Source: a virus. Taken from it: 22,028 nt of DNA. The stretch lies in the IMG/VR virus record IMGVR_UViG_3300048883_000085, positions 1-22,028 of that record; one strand, written 5' to 3'. Numbering within the stretch: position 1 is the stretch's first letter; each line of letters starts with the position of its first letter. The notes under the pieces are model-generated. The model had not been told where the DNA came from. It made no database searches and was given only the letters and a program-made list of their open reading frames with translations. Made by a program: the position numbers and the translations under genes. Of the stretch, positions 1 to 8,290 are shown piece after piece.

Positions 1-3000
1 CAGATGTCTCTATTCTAACCAGAGTATCATCTGTTGGGTCGTATCCGTCTATCTCTGAAATACTATAATTATATATAGTTTTTCCAGTAGTACTTACTTC
101 AGATCCACTACTGTAATTATTCTTATTTATACGATTCGAATGGATATATCTTTTAGGATCGTTGTGATTTATCCCAAGTGGAGATGGTGATATATCATCA
201 AGATTGATAGTAAATGATCTTGACTTCTCCCAATATTCCACAGAATCAAACGTATAGATTAATGTATTAGTCTCCGTATCAACTGAATAGTATTCTATAG
301 AACAATCAACATTATTTGATGAATCTTTGTTGTTGATATCTGCTTCACTTAACTTATATTCTGCCCAGTTATAATTGCCGGATTCTGTATGGTCGAATTT
401 GTGTTCTTTCCAATACTTACCTTGTCCCAGTACATTTTTCTTATTTAAAGTTCCGGTAGAGTTAGACTTTGAGGTCTTAAGTCCTAATCCCGCAATTGAT
501 TTGTATTCAGCGTCATGCCATACAATATCATTGAATTTTATCTGCTCCCCAACTCTATAACCATCAATATGATCTGGGTTTGTTGTCCGTACATCCCATG
601 ATATTAACTCATTTCTTCCCTCATATTCCCCACCGGTTTCATTAATTTCATTAGAGTGGATAGAGATGACATCATTAGATACCTCAACAAACGACCCAAA
701 ATCTATGTTATGTATAGACTCAGTTCCCTCGGGATATGAATAGTTGACTACACGGTGTTCTAATTTATTGTCAGAGTTCAGTATTTCCTTTGTTTTTGTG
801 AACTTAGTTGAGTTCTCAAGTGCGATGAACTCTTTAGAGAACACGACAGGTAGACCACGCATAGAACCATCATAGTTGACAATGGTATATTCTATAGTAT
901 ATACACCTTCATGTTTCCAGTTAATAAAGATCTCCTTACTATTACCATCCACTTGTAGTCCGGGCTGATCCGTAGGAATATCCATATTCTCATCATATAT
1001 GAACGTTGTTTCTCCGAAGAATTTAAATCCTGCAGGATGTAGTAATTTAGTAAATGTTGGTTCCCATGTTTCAATCTGGGATGCAGTTCTTAACACATAT
1101 GAGAAAGTCTGATAAAAGAATGAATCTTGTATCTTATCTGTAGCACTCAGAAAACCATCATTAGATGAATACGACCCTACATCATACACCTTATATGATA
1201 AAAAGTTCTTTACATTCTCTGCGTTAACACCATCTTTATACTTAATACCCCCATCTAGATCTGACGACATAAATGGTAATACTGATTTTTCATTTTCACC
1301 GAAACCATATTTGAGATTATATCGTGCAACAATTGCGTCCCAATCCGATACGTATACATTGGAAACAGTCGCATCAATTGTAGAGTCTGCAGATTTAGAT
1401 GTAGGAGTATTGGTGACAATTAAAGGTAAAATGTTATACGGCAAATCGTCAGGAATTGTATACTCAGGTACTACTTGTGCCTCATCGGAGTCAGAAATGT
1501 TGCGAAATCTGACACCACATGATCGTGCTATGATTGGATGATCGATATTTTCTAGAACATACTTATCAATCACAGTTAGAGCTCTCTCAGTACTTGGAAT
1601 AACAGTTGCCTTATTATCCCACATTGAGTTGTTTATCCAATAGAGTTCCATTACTTTATAATCATCAGATATTCGGATCTCAGGATCAATCGTCCCTTTA
1701 TTCATCCTACCATCAATAATGTACTTTCTTTTAGTTGCGTATGAATGATTTTTAATCTCAGCTGGTCTATTAGACGGTTCGGTCGTTACTGATGTAGTAG
1801 TGGAGTTTTCACCATTATAAGGGAGAAATGACGTTCTATGGTCACCCTTATAAAGTTCATCCCACATGTCATCCCCTCGGGTATCTGCAACCAATACTGA
1901 CAGTTCATCTTTGAGTCTCGTAGGGTATTGACATGCGCGATCATCATTCAACGACATGAGATTACTCACCCCACGACCTATATCGGTATAAAGGAATTTA
2001 TCTGATGGAAGAGTATACTGTACTGCGAGTTCCAATTTCAATAAGTCAGATACTGAAAACTGTTTAATACTGTGAGATAGGTCTTTTGCTAACGTGATCG
2101 ACACTACATCAGATAATGCGTCATAAACATTATCACTTATGGGATTTCCCATCACATTCAATGTGGGTGGATAAGCGTTCCAGTGTTCCGATGTGGCATG
2201 CTCGTATGTATCAGAGATCAATGCGAGTGTCATTAATGATGGATTGAGAATGTGTAGAAGATAATCGATTAATCGTTTAGATGCTAAAGATGAATGATAT
2301 TTCTTAATAATCCAATGCTCATCTGAGAGATCACATGTAGTAAGTTTTGACCAAGCATCAGCCCGTTTCTCTATTTTATGATCGCGGATATCCTCTAATT
2401 CATAATAATATCTATGTAGATGAAAATTAAGCGATCCGTCATCGGTTTTCCGAGAACCAAGAACCTTGGTGGTACGGGATTTGTCTATGGATACAATGGA
2501 TATAACATCTTGTGATGTTACAGTTGATCCGTCAAGTAATAGAGATTTGAAGTAGTCAGATCCATCAGATTCTGAATATAACCATACAGTATCGAATTCG
2601 AGATATACATTTCCGCTTGTATCGTCCTTTTTTAATTCATAAATATTAGTGGTCTCGTCACCTATTACATGTTCATGAGGTACAATTTTATTATTGATAT
2701 ACACCATGACATGATTCTTCTCTTCATCTACATCAACCATATAGTTATATGTATACTCAATCATAGGTATATCGTAAGTCCATTCATCGAGTGCTATACC
2801 AGTAAAGTTATAGAACAATGATTGTGCGTCTACCGAGATATTCCATAGATCTGTGGGTACCATAACCTCATCGTTCACCGCATTTTCGTATGCATTAGAT
2901 ACGTCTACGGATAAAATGATGTCGTCACCCGATAGAGCTCTACCATCATCATCCAGTGTGGGCAATATTACCCCTGATTTACCTTGAGTACCGTGTATCC

Positions 3001-3559
3001 GTAGATTTGATCTATATGCTTCAGTAGGTGTTACGAATTGTGCATGATCATTATACCACTCTACTGTAGAATGGGAGTATGTATGTTTAGGTGTAAAGTC
3101 AGATATATTCTCAAAATGTTGTTGTCTTGCATTAAACCATTTACCATCAGAGGGTTTAAGCATATCCACTTTAGGATAATGCACTTCCAATTTATCCCCT
3201 GAGTGGAATATTCTAAAATAGGCATGCATTGCTTCAGCAGTCCCTTTAGATTTATATAGGTCTAATATATTTTTATATACCAATGCATCATCAGATTCTG
3301 TATACTGTGATGGGATGAACTTACCAATATCGGTCTTAATTAATTCGAGTAGATGTAAATCGGTGGTGTCGATATCTCTAGAATCAATCACATTATTTAG
3401 ATAATATGCAGATTTATTCTCTACTTCCAGATAGGTAAGAAATGTTTCTAATAATTTCACCATCTCCGGTGCATTATCTCTCACATGAGGTGGTATCACA
3501 GATTGTGTTATTTCCGATGATACATCATATCTTCTATGTTGTCGTCTACCTAAACTCAT
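1..3559 (-). CDS. 7: Baseplate wedge protein gp7-like (3' end beyond left edge)
   Basis: The reading frame is open from ATG at 3559 to the first bases of the window (1186 codons, no stop seen), so the C-terminus lies outside. It starts MSLGRRQHRRYDV, five bases after the gp6 stop, and the tail of gp6 (AAAGGGTAA) offers a Shine-Dalgarno. The N-terminal ~120 residues contain a segment of the type YKNILDLYKSKGTAEAMHAY followed by FRIFHSGDKLEVHYP, which resembles the N-terminal domain of baseplate wedge and tail proteins of marine T4-like phages. In T4, gp7 (1032 aa) follows gp6 and builds the wedge with gp10, gp8, gp6, gp53 and gp25. Position and size fit gp7, but this protein is longer than T4 gp7. 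The assignment rests mainly on synteny and the N-terminus; the rest is low-complexity beta-rich sequence I do not recognise. Confidence 0.75.
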   Translation of the reverse strand, partial: MSLGRRQHRRYDVSSEITQSVIPPHVRDNAPEMVKLLETFLTYLEVENKSAYYLNNVIDSRDIDTTDLHLLELIKTDIGKFIPSQYTESDDALVYKNILDLYKSKGTAEAMHAYFRIFHSGDKLEVHYPKVDMLKPSDGKWFNARQQHFENISDFTPKHTYSHSTVEWYNDHAQFVTPTEAYRSNLRIHGTQGKSGVILPTLDDDGRALSGDDIILSVDVSNAYENAVNDEVMVPTDLWNISVDAQSLFYNFTGIALDEWTYDIPMIEYTYNYMVDVDEEKNHVMVYINNKIVPHEHVIGDETTNIYELKKDDTSGNVYLEFDTVWLYSESDGSDYFKSLLLDGSTVTSQDVISIVSIDKSRTTKVLGSRKTDDGSLNFHLHRYYYELEDIRDHKIEKRADAWSKLTTCDLSDEHWIIKKYHSSLASKRLIDYLLHILNPSLMTLALISDTYEHATSEHWNAYPPTLNVMGNPISDNVYDALSDVVSITLAKDLSHSIKQFSVSDLLKLELAVQYTLPSDKFLYTDIGRGVSNLMSLNDDRACQYPTRLKDELSVLVADTRGDDMWDELYKGDHRTSFLPYNGENSTTTSVTTEPSNRPAEIKNHSYATKRKYIIDGRMNKGTIDPEIRISDDYKVMELYWINNSMWDNKATVIPSTERALTVIDKYVLENIDHPIIARSCGVRFRNISDSDEAQVVPEYTIPDDLPYNILPLIVTNTPTSKSADSTIDATVSNVYVSDWDAIVARYNLKYGFGENEKSVLPFMSSDLDGGIKYKDGVNAENVKNFLSYKVYDVGSYSSNDGFLSATDKIQDSFFYQTFSYVLRTASQIETWEPTFTKLLHPAGFKFFGETTFIYDENMDIPTDQPGLQVDGNSKEIFINWKHEGVYTIEYTIVNYDGSMRGLPVVFSKEFIALENSTKFTKTKEILNSDNKLEHRVVNYSYPEGTESIHNIDFGSFVEVSNDVISIHSNEINETGGEYEGRNELISWDVRTTNPDHIDGYRVGEQIKFNDIVWHDAEYKSIAGLGLKTSKSNSTGTLNKKNVLGQGKYWKEHKFDHTESGNYNWAEYKLSEADINNKDSSNNVDCSIEYYSVDTETNTLIYTFDSVEYWEKSRSFTINLDDISPSPLGINHNDPKRYIHSNRINKNNYSSGSEVSTTGKTIYNYSISEIDGYDPTDDTLVRIETS

Positions 3560-3564
3560 GTTAC

Positions 3565-5541
3565 TTACCCTTTAGCAATTGTTGTGTACCCTATACCAGC
3601 AGACGTTCCACCGGTAGCCATCGTATCTACATGACCGTTTATTGTTGCCTCAGTATGTAGGATATTTAATAACTCGGATTTTAATGGTGAAATATCATTC
3701 GATCTTGGTGATGCTGATATTTCAATATAAGATTTAGATTTATCCGAGAACCCAGCAACATTAAGGTTCGTGATATATACTGTACCCTTATCTTCATCGA
3801 TATAACCAATATTAGACATTGATGGTACGAGATTATTACCCTTATATCCTTGTAGTCTTCTAACACCATCATCACCAAGGTAATCTTTAATATAGATTTC
3901 AGTCTCTATCAATGTCTGATTACCGTCAGAATCTACTTCTGATAATACTTGAACATTAAACGCGTTAGATTGAACAATAGGTTCTGGCGAAAATGATTTA
4001 TATAATGGAGATGCATATTCTACCGTATACGCTGATTCTTTTTTGAATATCGGGTATATCCGTTTCTTAAGATGTACTGAGACGGTAGAAGATATAATAG
4101 AATTATCTGCTTCATCAACAGACTTTAAGAATTGTGAATATCGGAATACCCCATCAAAGGTTTTAAGTTCAGTATCTTGATATATTTCGGCTGCCCGTCT
4201 TACTTTAGATGATATAGTGTATACGTCATCATTAGTGATAGTAGGATTGTACTTATAATCGACTGTAAGTGAAATGTAAGTATATGTCGGATCCACAATA
4301 ATTGCTTCAATAGATACTAAATTCTTAGGATTAATATAGTCATTTATAATCTTAGTCTTTTCAGTGAAAGTCAACTTCTCTTTATCATTAGGTGCAATGC
4401 AAATAAACACTTTACCGTACTGTGGAGGTTCATTATCTTCACCACCCCAGACAGAGAGTGCGCGAACATTACCATAATTTGCACGAACAATTGCCCTATA
4501 ATCATCAGGTGTTACTGCGCGATTCTGTGATGCGAATGAAAGTGGTGCGTTAAATTTAATAGATTTTATACTTTCCTTATCAACTCCACCTGTTGCAGTG
4601 TTATTAGTCGAGACTTTAACTATTGAATGAAATATACCATTGAGTGAACCATCATTGATTCTCAACGTATTTTCAAAGGTGAATGACCTACATCCATTAG
4701 CATCCCCATTATTAGTCGATATATAGTCTACTGATACAATAGACCCATTATCAAGGGCTTTGCCACTAATACCATCACCAAAATAGAGTTCATATCTTTC
4801 ATCTAAAGACTCTTGTATCCAGTACACCTTCGACTGCTCGTTCAGAGAAACCAAATTATCAGCAGAGGTATATACATCATAGTCTATACCAGTTGCAAAG
4901 TCCGCATATGAGTTATAGATTTTAACGACAATCGACTCCCGCACAACATTAGGATGACGAAGTACATACTTTTCATCTGAATATCTGTCATACACATATT
5001 TTACGGTTTTCTGTGAACCCTCGACTATTCTAACATTATCAAAGACATATTCATTCGATGCATTAGGCATTACAGTACGAGACTCGGTATTAGTAAAGGT
5101 ATATGAGTCATTACCAAGTAATGATTTGAATTTAGAACCAGCCTTCAATGTGATTGGATGATATCCGACTATATCACCATCTTCATTACGAATCTGATGA
5201 CCTGTGTTATTAGTAAGTCCAGTGACCTGAATGTCGATATTAGCAACTGGATAATATGATGATCTGGGAGTATACCCTAACAATTTAGCATGAGAAACCA
5301 CTGAAGATCTGAGTTGAGCAGTATCTATGAATGATTCGTTAATACTCATATTAGCATTAAATGCATTATAATGAGTGGTATATGCCAGAAGGTCAAGTAC
5401 TACACCCATAGCAGACCCATCATAATCATAGTCAGTTAATTCGGATTGGTTTTTCAGATAAGTTTTTAAATCATCTCTTATTTCAGCAAAATCTAATTCA
5501 CTGACATTAAGATTTGACGTATTGTGGGCAAGCTCTGTCAT
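3565..5541 (-). CDS. 6: Baseplate wedge subunit gp6
   Basis: This 658-aa protein is almost the length of T4 gp6 (660 aa). The N-terminus is typical of gp6/baseplate-J proteins: LDFAEIRDDLKTYLKNQSEL, then a YDYDGSAMGVVLDLLAYTTHY segment and NMSINESFIDTAQLRSSVVS, ending in a KLLGYTPR turn. A second conserved stretch (ALDNGSIVSVDYISTNNGDANG) matches the J-like core, and VTPDDYRAIVRANYGNVRAL near residue 345 is also characteristic. In the virion gp6 dimers form the continuous inner ring of the baseplate and clamp the gp25-gp53 core bundle. A strong ribosome site (AAAAGGA, six bases before ATG) sets the start. It sits between gp25 and gp7 as in T4. Confidence 0.95.
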   Translation of the reverse strand: MTELAHNTSNLNVSELDFAEIRDDLKTYLKNQSELTDYDYDGSAMGVVLDLLAYTTHYNAFNANMSINESFIDTAQLRSSVVSHAKLLGYTPRSSYYPVANIDIQVTGLTNNTGHQIRNEDGDIVGYHPITLKAGSKFKSLLGNDSYTFTNTESRTVMPNASNEYVFDNVRIVEGSQKTVKYVYDRYSDEKYVLRHPNVVRESIVVKIYNSYADFATGIDYDVYTSADNLVSLNEQSKVYWIQESLDERYELYFGDGISGKALDNGSIVSVDYISTNNGDANGCRSFTFENTLRINDGSLNGIFHSIVKVSTNNTATGGVDKESIKSIKFNAPLSFASQNRAVTPDDYRAIVRANYGNVRALSVWGGEDNEPPQYGKVFICIAPNDKEKLTFTEKTKIINDYINPKNLVSIEAIIVDPTYTYISLTVDYKYNPTITNDDVYTISSKVRRAAEIYQDTELKTFDGVFRYSQFLKSVDEADNSIISSTVSVHLKKRIYPIFKKESAYTVEYASPLYKSFSPEPIVQSNAFNVQVLSEVDSDGNQTLIETEIYIKDYLGDDGVRRLQGYKGNNLVPSMSNIGYIDEDKGTVYITNLNVAGFSDKSKSYIEISASPRSNDISPLKSELLNILHTEATINGHVDTMATGGTSAGIGYTTIAKG

Positions 5542-5555
5542 CGGGGTTCCTTTTA

Positions 5556-5990
5556 TTACCTTAATCTTTCTACAGTGAAATTGACTGTATGTGTTGTTTG
5601 TTCTGATATCGACTTAATCAATATCTCCATATGTATCGATAGTTCACCATCCTGTGTTGATGCATTTTCTACATCTGAGACCTCTATGCTGATGACTTCG
5701 ACTCTAGGTTCGTAATTATTCAACGTAGATATAATTCTGGACTTTATCGCATGCGCGGTGATGTCATCGAAATATTCGAATAGATAACTCCTAAGATCTC
5801 CACCAAAGTATGGTGAAAATACACGTTCATTCGAATTAGTCAGCAGTATATTAATGACCGACTGTTTGACGGCTTCAACATCATGCTTTTTATTTAAATC
5901 ATGTGTATTTGGTCTCTGTCTAAACATTATGTCTAAGTCAGTATACTGTTCGGTTCTCGAGTTTATCAGAGAAATATTTTGTGTTGGCAT
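5556..5990 (-). CDS. 25: Baseplate wedge subunit gp25
   Basis: 144 aa against 132 in T4. The protein carries the family hallmark EPR motif (NNYEPRVEVISIEV, E94-P95-R96), a preceding SPYFGGDLRSYLFEYFDD segment, and N-terminal DLDIMFRQRP. gp25 is a trigger-unit core-bundle protein of the wedge and is homologous to TssE of type VI secretion systems; the EPR hairpin contacts gp6 and sheath elements. A Shine-Dalgarno-like AGGAT precedes the ATG. It lies ten bases after the PAAR gene and upstream of gp6. Confidence 0.95.
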   Translation of the reverse strand: MPTQNISLINSRTEQYTDLDIMFRQRPNTHDLNKKHDVEAVKQSVINILLTNSNERVFSPYFGGDLRSYLFEYFDDITAHAIKSRIISTLNNYEPRVEVISIEVSDVENASTQDGELSIHMEILIKSISEQTTHTVNFTVERLR

Positions 5991-6000
5991 CGTTATAATC

Positions 6001-6294
6001 CTATCCGAATAGCACGTTAATTGATCCCATTCCTGCCATAGTACATGACATTAATGGGTCTAAGGTACGTCCGGCGGGCATACCACCGATAAGTACTGTA
6101 GATGTTGCAATTATCTGACCACCCCCGCATGGGATACAAATAGGCCACGCAGGTTGCAGATGAAATGTATTAGTCATTAATAAAGACACCACTGGCAATT
6201 TCCCTACAAGTACTGTAGGATTTCCGATCATTCGTACCATTGGGGTGCAATGGGGAATATCAGCATCTGTCATTCGTACTACTGGCAATCCCAT
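6001..6294 (-). CDS. 5.4: PAAR-repeat spike-tip protein (gp5.4-like)
   Basis: 97 aa, identical to T4 gp5.4 in length class. The sequence is rich in PAAR-type turns: MGLPVVRMTDADIPHCTP at the start, NPTVLVGKLPV, PICIPCGGGQI, STVLIGGMPAGRTLDPL. H15, C16 and two cysteines (PICIPC) plausibly provide the metal-binding residues at the tip, as histidine and cysteine do in known PAAR proteins; this placement is inferred. PAAR proteins cap the trimeric gp5 needle and pierce the outer membrane. The gene is separated from gp5 by two unknown genes, whereas PAAR usually follows the spike closely. Confidence 0.9.
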   Translation of the reverse strand: MGLPVVRMTDADIPHCTPMVRMIGNPTVLVGKLPVVSLLMTNTFHLQPAWPICIPCGGGQIIATSTVLIGGMPAGRTLDPLMSCTMAGMGSINVLFG

Positions 6295-6297
6295 GTT

Positions 6298-7320
6298 CTA
6301 TGATTCCAAAAATATTTTTAATTCATCAACGTAAGGTTGATTTGTGGTGTTATTCAACTTAATTTTAAAGTCAATATCCTCTTCATGGATATCCTTGTTT
6401 TCTAAATCCTTAAATTGGTACCTTACGGTAACAATAAAGTCTTTAGAATGACGTTCATCGAGTTTAATGTTATTTATACGTTTCATGTGGGGATTTGTAG
6501 GAGGCCACTCAGTTTTAATGTTTTGAGCATTATAATTCTTAACCTCGGTAGATAACGTCTGATGTCCCTGTATTAACTTCCTTGCTTCACCCTTTATCTT
6601 AGTAGAGGTTTCTGGATCTATTATAAATACGGTTCCCATTGATACCGGATTCGAGAGATCAACTTTAATATTAATACTCTTCTTAGTACCTTCTTCAGTT
6701 ATGATATCGAAAGAATCCCATACGGAGTCCGGTGACCTATAATCTGCAGTATATACCCAAACCCCAGACTCATGTACGATATAAGAACCATACTGGGTTT
6801 TTTCAGAAACAATTTTAGATACAATGTGTTCTTCATTATATGACAGATCCTGAGGTTTCGAATACTGAGTCGCAACTGTACAGACCTCCGTCATATGAGG
6901 GGCTTTGTAGGTTTTCCCTTCATCAACTTCTGCTTGGGTAACATCCCTTAAAACTGAGTAGGTATATTCAATGTTAGGAAATGCATATTTATTGATCTTA
7001 CCGGTCAGTATCACCTTTTCAGTCCGTAGGTCGGTATCAGATATAGCACAGTTTAGTTCCGTATAGTCAGTTGACTCCGAGTTATTACCCCATTCAAATA
7101 CAGTAGTTGATCCGTCTTTTATTATAACGTTCTGTACATGAGACGAATCTGATGTAGGGAAATATCTATTCTCACTGGTGAATGAAACACCATGAGTATA
7201 AGTTTCACTTAATAGGCGTGTATATGCGGTCTCATCATTTGGATCAAACGTTAGACTTAGTGTCTGTTCGGTATCTATAGTCTGGGTGGTTTTACCCGTC
7301 AAATTATTTAGTATACTCAT
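6298..7320 (-). CDS. Unknown tail protein with a VCBS/cadherin-like segment
   Basis: I do not recognise this 340-aa protein as a T4 gene. It is beta-rich, almost without cysteine, and has no signal peptide or membrane segment. Residues about 176-222 (QYGSYIVHESGVWVYTADYR, then a DSFDIITEEGTKKSINIKVD strand) read like one VCBS/cadherin-type Ig-like unit, whose usual pattern is YG-hydrophobic-G-x-W-x-YT...DSF-x(4)-DGT...V. The C-terminal 100 residues are charged. Its ATG overlaps the stop of the upstream 318-aa gene by four bases (ATGA), so translation is probably coupled. The next gene, PAAR, starts three bases after its stop. The position suggests a baseplate or hub-associated virion protein, perhaps an adhesin-like or spacer component; this is inference. 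Confidence 0.75.
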   Translation of the reverse strand: MSILNNLTGKTTQTIDTEQTLSLTFDPNDETAYTRLLSETYTHGVSFTSENRYFPTSDSSHVQNVIIKDGSTTVFEWGNNSESTDYTELNCAISDTDLRTEKVILTGKINKYAFPNIEYTYSVLRDVTQAEVDEGKTYKAPHMTEVCTVATQYSKPQDLSYNEEHIVSKIVSEKTQYGSYIVHESGVWVYTADYRSPDSVWDSFDIITEEGTKKSINIKVDLSNPVSMGTVFIIDPETSTKIKGEARKLIQGHQTLSTEVKNYNAQNIKTEWPPTNPHMKRINNIKLDERHSKDFIVTVRYQFKDLENKDIHEEDIDFKIKLNNTTNQPYVDELKIFLES

Positions 7321-8273
7321 GATTTCAAATTGTCCATTAGGGATTGAGGTGTCAAGAGATCGCGAGCTGCAGACATCTCAGCATTTGCCATTTTAAAGAT
7401 ATCATCATCTATCAGGTCTAAGTCTAATGCAGAAATGTTTGAAATATCTGGAAGACTCGACAAAACTCCGTCAAACTTATCGGTCAACTTAAATGCAGAA
7501 AGTGCATTTTCAAATGCAGACGATTGCATAGACTCAAGTTCCCCAGATGCGGCTCCGAGTTGAGAAGTTAACGATGCATATTCTGATGTTAAAGAACTTA
7601 TTCCCAGAGGGATTAGTGCAGGTACATCAAATGTCGGAAATGAAATAGGAAACGTTGGTACCGATGGCATCATATCCATAATACCAGAACCATCTATTGA
7701 TATATTAGGTATATTCGAACAATCACCAAGAACTGAATCTAATGCACCATCAAGTGATTCACCCAAGTCACCTAAACCTGTCGATATCGCATCAGAGACA
7801 CCACCCAACATATCATCAATGTCAGTGCCATATTCTGATACTGCGTCTCCCCATTTACCTTTAAAGTTGACGGTCAACTCTTTTGCCTCTCGGGTCAATT
7901 TAGATACTTCAGTACCCTCAATACCATCAGCCGCCAACTTAGTTTGTATCCCCGTTAGATCAGACGCAAAATCTCCGAGTTCGGAAGATAATGTTCCGAC
8001 AACTGCATCAAGTCCAGAATTGACCAGACCCGTTGCGGCATTAACTAGACCTACCGCATCATTGATTGCCCCCTGTACTGCAGATGCAGCCATATTAACC
8101 CAAGTCGCAGCTTCCTCAACCATCCCGATGACACGCTTAACCATCATAGCAGTTTCAACTATCGCAGGAATTTCAATTCCGGTTACTGATTCTATGGTTG
8201 CCATATCCATCATCTCTGTAACGGACTCAAGACCTTCATCTATTAATCCGCAAACTCCACCACCTTCTGCCAT
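7317..8273 (-). CDS. Unknown acidic, helix-rich protein next to the spike gene
   Basis: 318 aa, rich in Ala, Gly, Ser, Asp and Met, with no tryptophan-rich or catalytic motif I can name. The first ~110 residues are a run of amphipathic to hydrophobic helices (ETAMMVKRVIGMVEEAATWV, then NMAASAVQGAINDAVGLVNA). The middle (about 125-190) is Gly/Asp-rich with repeating DxxxGxLxD-like spacing (DDMLGGVSDAISTGLGDLGE). The C-terminal half alternates short helices (LTSEYASLTSQLGAASGELE). A clear Shine-Dalgarno (AAGGAA) lies upstream, just after the gp5 stop. Found between the spike and PAAR genes, it may be a virion protein held in the hub or spike, but no function can be assigned from sequence alone. 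Confidence 0.7.
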   Translation of the reverse strand: MAEGGGVCGLIDEGLESVTEMMDMATIESVTGIEIPAIVETAMMVKRVIGMVEEAATWVNMAASAVQGAINDAVGLVNAATGLVNSGLDAVVGTLSSELGDFASDLTGIQTKLAADGIEGTEVSKLTREAKELTVNFKGKWGDAVSEYGTDIDDMLGGVSDAISTGLGDLGESLDGALDSVLGDCSNIPNISIDGSGIMDMMPSVPTFPISFPTFDVPALIPLGISSLTSEYASLTSQLGAASGELESMQSSAFENALSAFKLTDKFDGVLSSLPDISNISALDLDLIDDDIFKMANAEMSAARDLLTPQSLMDNLKS

Positions 8274-8290
8274 TTTATATTCCTTTTCTT

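Noticed and set aside
124-131. Minus-strand TATAAATA inside gp7
   Set aside because: Within coding sequence with no gene start nearby downstream; expected by chance in AT-rich DNA.
844-890. TTGACA-like and TATATA-like hexamers on the plus strand inside gp7
   Set aside because: Antisense within a long gene, imperfect -10, and no plus-strand gene follows.
6471-6478. Minus-strand TATAAATA inside the 340-aa gene
   Set aside because: About 180 bases upstream of the PAAR start and inside a coding region; not convincing as a promoter.
7866-7880. Short palindrome GTTGACGGTCAAC in the 318-aa gene
   Set aside because: Six-base arms in coding sequence, single copy, no regulatory context.
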